The notes: a model not told the origin generated them from the sequence alone. A stretch of 37,788 nt of DNA from Lachnospiraceae bacterium (GCA_015057665.1 SVDY01000021.1:1-37788), one strand, 5' to 3'. Shown: positions 8,274 through 15,831, numbered from the stretch's first letter. Made by a program: numbers and translations.

Positions 8274-9060
8274 GTGCCTGACCCTCTAACTTTCTTAATC
8301 CATTCATCAACAGCATCATGGATATCATCATGCCTGCATAATAAATAATAAAATTATTCGAAATCAGATGAGCACTGGCATTAAATGCAGTAACGAGCTT
8401 GGCTGCAGTCTGGGCATAGATACCAAGGGCCATAATTTTTCCAAATGACAGCTGTTCTGTCCCTTTCAAGCGGAACGGTCCCCAGCAGCAAAGAGCCATG
8501 AGAGCGCCCCAGAGCAAAAGATCAAATGCCCCTGATGCAATCTGCATCAAAAAGCTGAATGCAAGAACAGTATAAATAAATGGTTTTAAAGACAAGAGTC
8601 CTGCATTGTCCAGACTTACATTGCCAAAATCCGCAAAACGCATCTCCATCACACCCATGCCGGAAGTATAGACCATCATATTTTCCTCTGCAACAAGAAT
8701 CTCAGAGATATATTCCTCCGTCTTCAGGTCGCTCTCCTCCATGGCCACTCTCTCCGTGTCAATGAGGATGTGGGTCGCACTGCCTTCTCCGATCTCAATC
8801 TTATCTTCTACGCTGAGCCTTCCATTCTGAAGTTCAATGGCCGGCAGCACTTCCGTGAACAGATTATCAAGACCTCCAAAGCTTAGAAACCATCCGGCAG
8901 CAGGAATCAAAAACTGCATAATGCTTAAACAGAGAGAAAGCATAATCACATAAGAAAATACCTTCCTTCTGTTCTGATTGACCAGTTCACCGTACTTCTT
9001 CGGCTGAACACTTAAGATGACCTGATCAAAAAAGCCAAGGCTTTGTGTTTCTGTCTCCAT
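8266..9060 (-). CDS. Polytopic membrane protein, DUF1189-like
   Basis: A 264-residue protein from the ATG at 9060, which is supported by AAGGAA about nine bases upstream. The longer frame to 9126 would overlap the DJ-1 gene. An N-terminal segment (GFFDQVILSVQPKKYGELVNQ) precedes a first helix at about residues 33-52. An extracytoplasmic domain of about 110 residues with beta-like sequence follows, then three or four helices in the last 100 residues. The opening motif and helix layout fit what I know as DUF1189, a membrane family of unknown role in Firmicutes. The gene is translationally coupled to cobU, though a direct link to corrinoid metabolism is not evident. Confidence 0.75.
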   Translation of the reverse strand: METETQSLGFFDQVILSVQPKKYGELVNQNRRKVFSYVIMLSLCLSIMQFLIPAAGWFLSFGGLDNLFTEVLPAIELQNGRLSVEDKIEIGEGSATHILIDTERVAMEESDLKTEEYISEILVAEENMMVYTSGMGVMEMRFADFGNVSLDNAGLLSLKPFIYTVLAFSFLMQIASGAFDLLLWGALMALCCWGPFRLKGTEQLSFGKIMALGIYAQTAAKLVTAFNASAHLISNNFIIYYAGMMISMMLLMNGLRKLEGQAHE

Positions 9061-9076
9061 GTTGTCTAATTCCTTC

Positions 9077-9619
9077 CTAGCGGTACTGAATAGCCGCAGC
9101 AACTGTTTTCGCTTTTTCTTCATCAACTAAAAGTTCGATCAATGCAAGACCAAAGTCAATGGCTGCGCCAAGACCGCGGCTTGTCACCACATTGCCGTCA
9201 ACAACAACAGGTGCATCTACGAAATTCTCAATCTTAGTTCCAAATCCAGGATAGCTTGTACCCTTCTTGCCATCTAAGATGCCAAGTTCTGCAAGAACAG
9301 AAGGTGCTGCACAGATTGCTGCCACAAGCTTGCCTGCTTCATGATGGGCACAAACCATCTTCATTAAAGGTTCAAATGCAAGTAAGTTTGTTGTTCCTGG
9401 AAGTCCTCCCGGAAGAATCACTAAATCAACAAGGTCTCCTTCCACCTCTTCAAAGAGACGATCTGCAACATAAGTTACATTATGAGAACTTGTTACCATC
9501 TTATCACCTGTGATAGATACAGTCTCAATTGTTAAGCCTGCTCTTCTAAGTAAGTCTACTACCATTAATGCTTCTACTTCTTCATGTCCGTTTGCTAAAA
9601 AAATGTATGCTTTTTTCAT
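9077..9619 (-). CDS. DJ-1/PfpI family protein (YajL/ThiJ-like)
   Basis: A 180-residue DJ-1 superfamily protein from the ATG at 9619, with AAAGGAGA upstream. It carries the conserved acidic residue in GHEEVEA (residues 11-17), the VILPGGLPGT loop, and the nucleophile elbow AAICAAPSVLA with Cys103. Family members act on methylglyoxal- or oxidation-damaged molecules or serve as chaperones. The exact activity is disputed and cannot be settled here. It is the first gene of a three-gene operon with the DUF1189-like gene and cobU, driven by the promoter at 9714-9741. Confidence 0.93.
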   Translation of the reverse strand: MKKAYIFLANGHEEVEALMVVDLLRRAGLTIETVSITGDKMVTSSHNVTYVADRLFEEVEGDLVDLVILPGGLPGTTNLLAFEPLMKMVCAHHEAGKLVAAICAAPSVLAELGILDGKKGTSYPGFGTKIENFVDAPVVVDGNVVTSRGLGAAIDFGLALIELLVDEEKAKTVAAAIQYR

Positions 9620-9650
9620 AATTGTTCTCCTTTTGTTTGTTTTATATAAA

Positions 9651-9680
9651 GGCATTCACACTTGCAAGCAAGTGAATACC
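9651..9680 (-). promoter_or_regulatory. Inverted repeat in the leader of the DJ-1 gene
   Basis: An imperfect inverted repeat on the minus strand, with a core of CACTTG-CTTG-CAAGTG and flanking ATT/AAT and GG/CC pairs. It sits between the mapped promoter motif and the RBS. It could be a 5' mRNA hairpin or a repressor operator. I see no terminator-like T run after it, so attenuation is less likely. Confidence 0.4.
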
Positions 9681-9713
9681 TCTTACGCATTTTACGCTGA
9701 TTTCACATTGCTC

Positions 9714-9741
9714 ATTATATCACATATTATGTTTTGGTCTA
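9714..9741 (-). promoter_or_regulatory. SigA-type promoter for the DJ-1 operon
   Basis: On the minus strand an extended -10 element TGATATAAT (the TATAAT hexamer is at 9714-9719) lies 16 bases after a weak -35 TAGACC (9736-9741). Transcription would start near 9707, about 90 bases upstream of the ATG at 9619. Confidence 0.6.
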
Positions 9742-9891
9742 TGTTTTTTTTGTGAATTTACGATTTTATTCTGTAATTTTTATTGCTTTTCCTTTTTATT
9801 TATTGTATATCATTTCCAACAAACAAATGTTCCTCTCTCGGAGGCATCATACTATTTTTTTATAATTTCTAAATTATTCTCAATAAAATAA

Positions 9892-9897
9892 TATACT
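9892..9897 (+). promoter_or_regulatory. Possible -10 element of the small toxin transcript
   Basis: TATACT lies about 65 bases upstream of the toxin ATG in a very AT-rich stretch. No good -35 hexamer is visible at the right distance, so this is a tentative assignment. The downstream leader (9905-9950) contains a short TCCG-CTT-CGGA hairpin just before the RBS AAAGGGG. Confidence 0.3.
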
Positions 9898-9960
9898 TAA
9901 CCATACAACTGGTGGGCGATTCCATCCGCTTCGGAGGTCTTACGAAAGGGGATGGTGCTT

Positions 9961-10044
9961 ATGAGTACATATGAAGAGTTTATGATTATCATAGCTGTTG
10001 CTAGTTTAATTATATCCATCCTGAATTATACACATAAAAAATGA
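9961..10044 (+). CDS. Holin-like type I toxin peptide (27 aa)
   Basis: A 27-residue reading frame on the plus strand, preceded by AAAGGGG about ten bases upstream of the ATG. The peptide begins MSTYEEFMII, continues as one hydrophobic helix (IIIAVASLIISIL) and ends in a short polar tail NYTHKK. This is the pattern of the putative holin-like toxins (Hol_Tox family) of Firmicutes: a short N-terminus, one membrane helix and a basic end. An in-frame ATG at 9952 would add three residues but leaves no room for the RBS. The stop codon lies inside the left arm of a 10-bp hairpin shared with a converging antisense transcript. Overexpression in the family damages the membrane; here the activity is inferred. 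Confidence 0.75.
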   Translation: MSTYEEFMIIIAVASLIISILNYTHKK

Positions 10045-10142
10045 TCGCCTCGTGCTCTGGTAAAGTAACGGCGATCATTCTTTAATCTCTTATATTTTCC
10101 CGGAGCAGATAGGATTCGTCTATCTGAACCAGTTGTCTTGTT
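10036..10142 (-). ncRNA. Candidate antisense antitoxin RNA (RatA/SR-type)
   Basis: A minus-strand transcript is predicted from the promoter at 10149-10178. It would start near 10142 and end at the GATCGCC/GGCGATC hairpin, whose minus-strand side is followed by a run of T residues (10036-10041). The predicted RNA of about 105 bases has two hairpins: CAGATAG/CTATCTG (10106-10126) and the terminator stem. It overlaps the 3' end of the toxin message. This is the arrangement of txpA/RatA-type type I systems. RNA boundaries are inferred from motifs only. Confidence 0.55.
10040..10079. terminator. Bidirectional terminator of the toxin/antitoxin pair
   Basis: A perfect 10-bp stem, AATGATCGCC / GGCGATCATT, with a 20-base loop. 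The minus-strand side runs into T residues and is the stronger terminator. The plus-strand side is followed by CTTTAATC, weaker. The left arm includes the toxin stop codon. Confidence 0.75.
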
Positions 10143-10148
10143 AAGTAT

Positions 10149-10178
10149 ATTATAAATCTATTTTTATTGTTTTGTAAA
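10149..10178 (-). promoter_or_regulatory. Promoter for the antisense RNA
   Basis: On the minus strand TTTACA (10173-10178) and TATAAT (10149-10154) are separated by 18 bases. This is a near-consensus vegetative promoter pointing toward the toxin gene. No minus-strand reading frame of note follows it, which supports a non-coding transcript. Confidence 0.65.
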
Positions 10179-10254
10179 GAGAAAAACAACCCGCCTTTGT
10201 ATCATTTTTCCTCCCAATCTCATATATTAATCAAAAATATGAGAATCTATTACT

Positions 10255-11277
10255 ATGAAATTTCCATTAAAAACAGATTCTATTTTACGCCCCTTATCTT
10301 TAATTGTGCTCTTCGTCACAATCATATCCTTCACTTTCACCGGCTGCGGCAAAGCCTCATCCGGCACCACTGTACGTCTAAACGAAGTGGCTCATTCCAT
10401 CTTCTATGCACCTATGTATGTAGCAATGGAGAAGGGATACTTTGAAGAAGAAGGATTGAATATCGAACTGACCACAGGTTTTGGAGCAGACAAAACCATG
10501 ACTGCTCTCCTCTCCGGCGAAGCTGACATTGGCTTTATGGGTCCGGAAAGCACCATCTACACTTATCAGCAGGGAAATACTGATTATGTGGTAAACTTCG
10601 CCCAGCTGACCCAGCGTGCCGGCAACTTCCTTGTATCAAGAGAAAAAATCGATTCCTTTGACTGGGAAATGATCCGGGGGAAAGACCTGATTGGCGGAAG
10701 AAAAGGCGGCATGCCGCAGATGATTCTGGAATATGTCTTAAAACTTCACGGCATGGACCCGGAACAAGACGTCAATCTTGTTCAAAACATTGACTTTGCC
10801 AACACCTCCGGCGCCTTCATCGGTGGAACTGGCGACTTTACCGTGGAATTCGAGCCTCAGGCTTCCCTCATTGAAGAACAGGGGGCCGGTTTCGTAGTCG
10901 CCTCCCTCGGTGTGGAATCCGGATATGTTCCTTACACCTGTTTCTCAGCAAAGAAATCCTATCTGGAAGCAAACCCTGAGATTGTTCAGTCCTTCACCAA
11001 TGCAATCCAGAAAGGCATGGACTTCTGCGCAGAACATGATGCAGAAGAAATCGCCAAAGTGATTGCTCCCCAGTTCCCGGACACAGAGGAGAAACTTCTT
11101 GTGAAGATCGTAGACCGCTACGCAGCCCAGGACAGCTTTACAGAAGATGCCATCTTTGAAAAAGACAGCTTTATGCTTCTTCAGTCAGTCTTAGAGGAAG
11201 CCGGCGAGCTTATGGAACGGGTTCCATATGAGGATCTGGTTGATAACCGGTTCGCAGAGACAGCGATGGAAAGATAG
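10255..11277 (+). CDS. ABC transporter substrate-binding lipoprotein (SsuA/ThiY/NMT1-like)
   Basis: A 340-residue periplasmic-binding-type protein. A signal peptide ends in the lipobox FTGC (Cys at about residue 31), so it should be lipid-anchored. The mature part starts with a pattern typical of the NMT1/SsuA/ThiY family: VRLNEVAHSIFYAPMYVAME, then GYFEEEGLNIELTTG and GEADIGFMGPE. These proteins bind nitrate, sulfonate, pyrimidine precursors or similar small ligands; the ligand cannot be read from sequence. No permease or ATPase gene lies beside it: the next features are a terminator and converging genes. It is thus an orphan binding protein. The RBS is weak (ATGAG at about 12 bases). Confidence 0.88.
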   Translation: MKFPLKTDSILRPLSLIVLFVTIISFTFTGCGKASSGTTVRLNEVAHSIFYAPMYVAMEKGYFEEEGLNIELTTGFGADKTMTALLSGEADIGFMGPESTIYTYQQGNTDYVVNFAQLTQRAGNFLVSREKIDSFDWEMIRGKDLIGGRKGGMPQMILEYVLKLHGMDPEQDVNLVQNIDFANTSGAFIGGTGDFTVEFEPQASLIEEQGAGFVVASLGVESGYVPYTCFSAKKSYLEANPEIVQSFTNAIQKGMDFCAEHDAEEIAKVIAPQFPDTEEKLLVKIVDRYAAQDSFTEDAIFEKDSFMLLQSVLEEAGELMERVPYEDLVDNRFAETAMER

Positions 11278-11378
11278 ACCCTGGCTGGCGGGACTTGTGC
11301 TGGCATGGCATGCAAATCCTGTATGGCAATGCGCTTTTCTTACGAGGGAATTCAGAATATGCCTAGTTATCAAAAAAT

Positions 11379-11410
11379 GCCGGTATTCGAAATATCTTCC
11401 GAATACCGGC
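11379..11410. terminator. Bidirectional terminator between converging genes
   Basis: A perfect 11-bp stem GCCGGTATTCG / CGAATACCGGC with a 10-base loop. A-rich sequence (CAAAAAAT) on the left gives a T run on the minus strand. It lies between the plus-strand binding-protein gene and the minus-strand peptidase gene and can serve both. The 100 bases between 11278 and the hairpin hold no convincing gene. Confidence 0.8.
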
Positions 11411-11431
11411 ACATCTTATTAGCTGAAATTA

Positions 11432-11902
11432 TTATTTGAAGATTTTCTCATAAAAACCTCTTAGAAAAGGACGTAGAGGTACCATCCTTATCCATACTTT
11501 TTCAAAAAACTCCCACCAGAAACTGCCCTTTGAGATCTGTTTGCCTTTTCTCTCACATTTTGTTACAAGGGCAAAGATTTGTTCCCGGCAGATGGGACCT
11601 TCTATCTCTATCTGTGCATCTCCCACCATATAATAACCGTCTTCTTTTATTTTATAAAGACGGTGCATGATATATCTTCCATCTTTGCGCTGATAGAAAA
11701 GAATATCGCCTCTTCTCAACGGCCGTTTCGGTTTTTCAAAAAAAACCCGGTCCCTTCTATGAATCAAAAAAGGACTCATACTATTGCCAGACACAATCAC
11801 ACTGACCAGCTTGCCTTCTTTCACAAGCTCTTTCATGGTGTCCAGGTATGCTGTCGTGTCAACTTCTCTCATTGGAATCTTATTCTCTGTCTGTCGAACC
11901 AT
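11432..11902 (-). CDS. Soluble S24/S26-family peptidase with Ser-His dyad
   Basis: A 156-residue signal-peptidase-fold protein. The nucleophile motif is SGNSMSPFL (Ser41). The second box reads RRGDILFYQRKDGRYIMHRLYKI, placing His80 where bacterial type I signal peptidases have Lys. This matches the Ser-His arrangement of SipW/ER-type enzymes. YMVGDAQ (Asp95) supplies the conserved GD box. No N-terminal membrane anchor is visible. The last 35 residues are aromatic- and basic-rich and may associate with membrane or partner. It is the last gene of a four-gene operon, and its start overlaps the phosphatase stop by one base. It likely cleaves a peptide handled by the neighbouring exporter; the substrate is unknown. 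Confidence 0.85.
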   Translation of the reverse strand: MVRQTENKIPMREVDTTAYLDTMKELVKEGKLVSVIVSGNSMSPFLIHRRDRVFFEKPKRPLRRGDILFYQRKDGRYIMHRLYKIKEDGYYMVGDAQIEIEGPICREQIFALVTKCERKGKQISKGSFWWEFFEKVWIRMVPLRPFLRGFYEKIFK

Positions 11903-12696
11903 TACAGCCGCCCCCTGTTAAAAAAACTTCTTCGTTTCATAGATCTTTGTTCCGGATGGAAGATATCATCATTATATATAACCCGATTCTCAATCATACG
12001 TTTCGGATTACGATACAGCAGATGCTCCACCTTCTCTTCCCCATACATATCTAACAAATAATCTCTGATATCTGCCATGTAGGTGGTCCGCATGTAAGAA
12101 CTATGGGCATCACTTGCTGCGCATGTAATCAGGTTATTATCTAACAGAATCTCTGCCGTCTTCTGGGCAGTTCTTCCAAACCGTCCAAAAATACTTCCTT
12201 TATTCATTTGACTCAGACATCCCATCTTCATCCATTCATATAAAATGACCGGATTATCCTGAATGCAGTCATACCGTTCCGGATGGGCAATGACAGGAAT
12301 CTTACCCATGTCAAGGACTGACTCCCAGATTTCTTCTGCCCAATAAGGATCTGCATCGAATGGAATCTCCATCAGATAATATCTGGAATTATGAATTGGA
12401 AGAAGCAGACCTTCTGCTATGCGCTCTGCCACGTGATTGGACGCATATATCTCTGCTCCTGTCAAAAGCTGAATCGGGCAGTCCATCTCTTTAAGATAAT
12501 TTTTCAGTTGTTCAAATAATTTTCTCCATTCCGGAGAATCGTAATTCTCAAAGCATCCCCGCACATTGGAATGAGGTGTTACCACAATGGTGCTTACACC
12601 GCTGTCCCAGGCCATCTCTGCCATGGCAAGAGCTTCTTCCATGCTGTCCGCCCCATCATCTATTCCCGGCATAATATGTGTATGGATATCTATCAT
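11902..12696 (-). CDS. PHP-type tyrosine-protein phosphatase (CpsB/YwqE-like)
   Basis: A 264-residue metal-dependent phosphoesterase of the polymerase-and-histidinol-phosphatase fold. It opens with the metal-binding motif MIDIHTHIMPGIDDGADS. Further ligands appear in VVTPHSN, the acidic TGAEIYA segment, VIAHPERY and ASDAHS. That set matches CpsB/CapC/YwqE enzymes, which remove phosphate from tyrosine on BY-kinases that steer polysaccharide export. No BY-kinase or chain-length regulator is in the window, and the gene sits between an ABC exporter and a peptidase gene, so its partner here is unclear. The start at 12696 has GGGAGA upstream. Confidence 0.92.
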   Translation of the reverse strand: MIDIHTHIMPGIDDGADSMEEALAMAEMAWDSGVSTIVVTPHSNVRGCFENYDSPEWRKLFEQLKNYLKEMDCPIQLLTGAEIYASNHVAERIAEGLLLPIHNSRYYLMEIPFDADPYWAEEIWESVLDMGKIPVIAHPERYDCIQDNPVILYEWMKMGCLSQMNKGSIFGRFGRTAQKTAEILLDNNLITCAASDAHSSYMRTTYMADIRDYLLDMYGEEKVEHLLYRNPKRMIENRVIYNDDIFHPEQRSMKRRSFFNRGRL

Positions 12697-12714
12697 ACAT
12701 GTTATCTCCCTAGT

Positions 12715-14514
12715 TTAAAAATCCATGGCCATTTTGCTGGATTCTTTCTCATCTAATTCCGTCACCTTTGTATCTACTACCCGGTATACACGCTGACATA
12801 AGCTCAGCACGCTCGGTCTGTGGGTCGTAACAATACAGATCTTATTCGGATGCTGCTTCACTATATTTTTAAGGACAACCCTCTCTGTGGTAACATCAAG
12901 GGCACTGGTCGCCTCATCAAGGAGCAGAATCGGTGCATCCCGCAAAATCGCTCTGGCAATGGCAAGACGCTGTGCCTGTCCTTCCGATAATCCTCTTCCA
13001 CGTTCCCCAACCTTGCTGTAGATTCCATCCGGAAGCTGCCGGACAAAATCCCAGGCACAGGCAGTCTCTAATGCACCAATAATCTCTTCATCTGTGGCAT
13101 TTTCCTTCACCATTCTCATATTCTCAGAAATGGTTCCCTGAAGAACAGTATTCCCCTGCGGCACATAGGCAAATAAATGACGGATGTCCACATTCATCTC
13201 GACTGCCTTACCACCTGGACATCGAAGCAAGACATTCCCCTGATCTGGATGAATCAAGCCCAGTATCAGACGGATCATAGTTGTCTTTCCTTCCCCGGAC
13301 GGGCCGATCAGGGCAACGATTTCTCCTGGTTGTGCCTTAAAATCAGAATCTGTAATTACCTTTGTCCCTTCCACATAAGAAAAATCCACACCATCCATGA
13401 TTACTTCAAATCCCTCTTCCCTGTAACCATCCATCTCCCGGCTTTCCGGAATGTGTTTTTCCCTAGGCAAAGATGCCAGTTCACGGATTCGATTGGCAGA
13501 TACAGAGCTGTTCAAAAAAGCAGGGATAATGGAAAGACCATTCTGAAAAGCAGTCGTCAGACTGTTTCTTTGCTGAAGGAAAAGAGTCATGGTTCCATAT
13601 GTAATCTGTCCTGTCCATAATCTGTAGAGACAGTACCCAAAGGCAATATACTGAACCAGCATTCCTATCACATTTTGATAAATTCCCGTCTTAATGGAGA
13701 ACATGTTCACCTCAAGACTAAGCTTTTTGAACTTATCCTGCCACTTGCGCATCTTCTTATTATAATGTTCCGAAATCCCAAAAGATTTAATCGTATCCAT
13801 ATTATAGAAAGCTTCAATCTCAAAGGTAGTCATCTTACTTGTCAGCTCCCTTACCTTCTTATTATATGCCCTCTGTCTCTTTATAATAAAACGGGACATA
13901 AGAAGAGAAAATGGCGCGGATGCCAGAGCCAGCAATGCCATAATCTTATCATAATAAAAAATAACAAAAAATGTGGCGGCAAAATTATATATTGCAATCA
14001 GAATAGTCGGGAGCCAGTTAATGGCATTACTGCTGACCGTTCCTACATCATTATTAAAACGATTTAATACATCGCCATAAGAATACTTTGTTATTGCCAT
14101 CCAGTCAGCATCCATAATTTTATGAAAAATATCTGCCTGAATATCATTATTAATGTCAATGCTCAGTTTAGTAGAAATACGGTTATTCAGGCTTTTAAAT
14201 ATCAGGCTGAATAACCCGCTTCCCAATCCGACAGCGATTAAAACACTCAGCTTTTCTATCTTATATCCGGTAATAATATCGATTAAATATTTGCTGGCAA
14301 CGCTCCCAACGAGACCCAGACTGGAACTTAAAATACCAAGTATGGTATACAATACAATAGCACCTTTATATTTTCTACTGTAACTGAAAATCCATCTCCA
14401 ATCATCGAGAATTTCGCCAAAAGTCCCATCTTTCCATCGGTTCCTAAGAACATCCAGGCTGTCTAAACCGGCTTTACTTTTATTTTGTTGATTCTGTTCC
14501 TTCTCATTTATCAT
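12715..14514 (-). CDS. ABC exporter, fused membrane and ATPase domains
   Basis: A 599-residue half-transporter of the MsbA/bacteriocin-exporter type. After a charged 50-residue N-terminal part, six helices span about residues 55-340. The nucleotide-binding domain then shows Walker A GPSGEGKTT, signature LSEGQAQRLAIARAIL (LSEGQ for LSGGQ), Walker B ILLLDEATSALD and the switch region TTHRPS. There is no C39 peptidase domain at the N-terminus. Leader removal, if this exports peptides, could fall to the S24/S26 peptidase two genes away. It starts 8 bases after the nucleotidyltransferase stop with GAGG as RBS and is probably a homodimer in the membrane. Confidence 0.93.
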   Translation of the reverse strand: MINEKEQNQQNKSKAGLDSLDVLRNRWKDGTFGEILDDWRWIFSYSRKYKGAIVLYTILGILSSSLGLVGSVASKYLIDIITGYKIEKLSVLIAVGLGSGLFSLIFKSLNNRISTKLSIDINNDIQADIFHKIMDADWMAITKYSYGDVLNRFNNDVGTVSSNAINWLPTILIAIYNFAATFFVIFYYDKIMALLALASAPFSLLMSRFIIKRQRAYNKKVRELTSKMTTFEIEAFYNMDTIKSFGISEHYNKKMRKWQDKFKKLSLEVNMFSIKTGIYQNVIGMLVQYIAFGYCLYRLWTGQITYGTMTLFLQQRNSLTTAFQNGLSIIPAFLNSSVSANRIRELASLPREKHIPESREMDGYREEGFEVIMDGVDFSYVEGTKVITDSDFKAQPGEIVALIGPSGEGKTTMIRLILGLIHPDQGNVLLRCPGGKAVEMNVDIRHLFAYVPQGNTVLQGTISENMRMVKENATDEEIIGALETACAWDFVRQLPDGIYSKVGERGRGLSEGQAQRLAIARAILRDAPILLLDEATSALDVTTERVVLKNIVKQHPNKICIVTTHRPSVLSLCQRVYRVVDTKVTELDEKESSKMAMDF

Positions 14515-14521
14515 TTCAGCC

Positions 14522-15769
14522 TCATATCATCTTATACTTTTTCAACAAGGCAACCCTTCGATTGCCAATCTCTACGGTCTTTCTGCCATCTGCTTCTTTT
14601 TTGAAAACAAACTCCAACAATCTATGGGCCCATCCGATTGGCAGCATCCATGGATGCCTTTTCATATAGGAATATCTTTTCTTCATATAAGAAAGATTGG
14701 GAAATAAGGAGGCTCTAAGTCCTCTGGCCTTCTTTCCACCATTGGCAGCAGCAAGTGTAATATTGGCACTGTGCTGACGCTCTCTCGTGCTCGTCCCAAA
14801 CACACCGCCTGCCAGAATATCATTTAATAAATCTTCCGAATCCAAAGTTCCATCCAGTTCCTGCAAATGGAACGGCCAGCACGCCTTATGGGGATCAAAG
14901 CCCAGATATCTCACTCCAATATCAAAAAGATGTATCATAAACACATAGATATGCGCTCTCTTTGTCTTTTTCACAATATCATTCCAGTCAATTCTGTCAC
15001 CATAGTTTTCCGCAAACAAAATCATATCAAAGAGCTGACGCACGCCAAAGCCGCTATGAAGAAAATGTTTCGCACTATGGCAGAGAAGATACAGAAAATG
15101 GTCTGTATAATCTAAAGTCCAGACGTCATTTCCTTCCACATTCTCACTTACTGCCTTTTTATGTAAATCAGTAAATAACCGATTAAAACCTCCATATGCA
15201 TCGGATTCTTCCGCAAACAAACTCAAATGAACCTCTAAATAAAAACCTGTCTGTACATTGCGGTAGCCCACTTCATGAACGGAGTGCAGCTTTCCTTTCA
15301 GTTCTTCGTCATTTTCTGTTCTTTTAAATCCTCTCTTCACTAAATATTCATCCATCTTCCAAAAATCTTTTCTGGAAATGAATATATCCTCATCACTTGA
15401 TAATCGGTAATCCGGCTTTGGATATAAATTACGGCATATTATCCCCTTCATCACAAAGGGACGTAATCCCATCTTTTCCATTCCTTTATACAGAAAAAGA
15501 AACTCTTTGGTCATTCTGACCTGTCTGGCAACTGCCATCATAGATTCCTTTTTCCACATACCGGCAACCGCAGGAGGCTGACGGCGAAACTCGTCCATCT
15601 GAGCTGCAGCCTCATATATAATCGGGATAATCTGATGATATGCGGATAATGCCAACAGACTTTCCCAATCTTCTGTATTCATCTGTCCCTCTTTCCAATC
15701 AAGACCCGTCTGTCTTACAAAAGAGGTAAACATCCGTAAAAATAACTTCTCAACCTTCTCTATCTTCAT
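14522..15769 (-). CDS. Uncharacterised nucleotidyltransferase (NTP_transf_5-like)
   Basis: A 415-residue protein from the ATG at 15769, with GGAAG upstream. The central part has the nucleotidyltransferase-like block RPFVMKGIICRNLYPKPDYRLSSDEDIFI, with SDEDIF standing for the two acidic metal ligands. Helical repeats rich in His follow (HFLYLLCHSAKHFLHSGFG). This is the pattern of the nucleotidyltransferase family Pfam calls NTP_transf_5, often found next to ABC exporters, PqqD-like proteins and peptide-modifying enzymes. Substrate is unknown. It is the first gene of the four-gene operon. The family call is from memory of motif and context. Confidence 0.82.
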   Translation of the reverse strand: MKIEKVEKLFLRMFTSFVRQTGLDWKEGQMNTEDWESLLALSAYHQIIPIIYEAAAQMDEFRRQPPAVAGMWKKESMMAVARQVRMTKEFLFLYKGMEKMGLRPFVMKGIICRNLYPKPDYRLSSDEDIFISRKDFWKMDEYLVKRGFKRTENDEELKGKLHSVHEVGYRNVQTGFYLEVHLSLFAEESDAYGGFNRLFTDLHKKAVSENVEGNDVWTLDYTDHFLYLLCHSAKHFLHSGFGVRQLFDMILFAENYGDRIDWNDIVKKTKRAHIYVFMIHLFDIGVRYLGFDPHKACWPFHLQELDGTLDSEDLLNDILAGGVFGTSTRERQHSANITLAAANGGKKARGLRASLFPNLSYMKKRYSYMKRHPWMLPIGWAHRLLEFVFKKEADGRKTVEIGNRRVALLKKYKMI

Positions 15770-15803
15770 TGCTGCTTCACTTCCATACAATCATCCACAA
15801 AAG

Positions 15804-15831
15804 CAAGGCGAACTCTTCCAAGTCCGCCTTG
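15804..15831 (-). terminator. Terminator between the SEC-C gene and the exporter operon
   Basis: CAAGGCG / CGCCTTG stem with a 14-base loop, 12 bases after the SEC-C gene stop. On the minus strand it is followed by CTTTTGT. It lies only about 35 bases before the exporter operon start at 15769. That operon is therefore either partly read through from the SEC-C gene or has a very compact promoter that I cannot see. Confidence 0.7.

Noticed and set aside
11228-11422. Plus-strand frame of 64 codons after the binding-protein gene
   Set aside because: It has no ribosome binding site, overlaps the end of the binding-protein gene and runs through a terminator hairpin.
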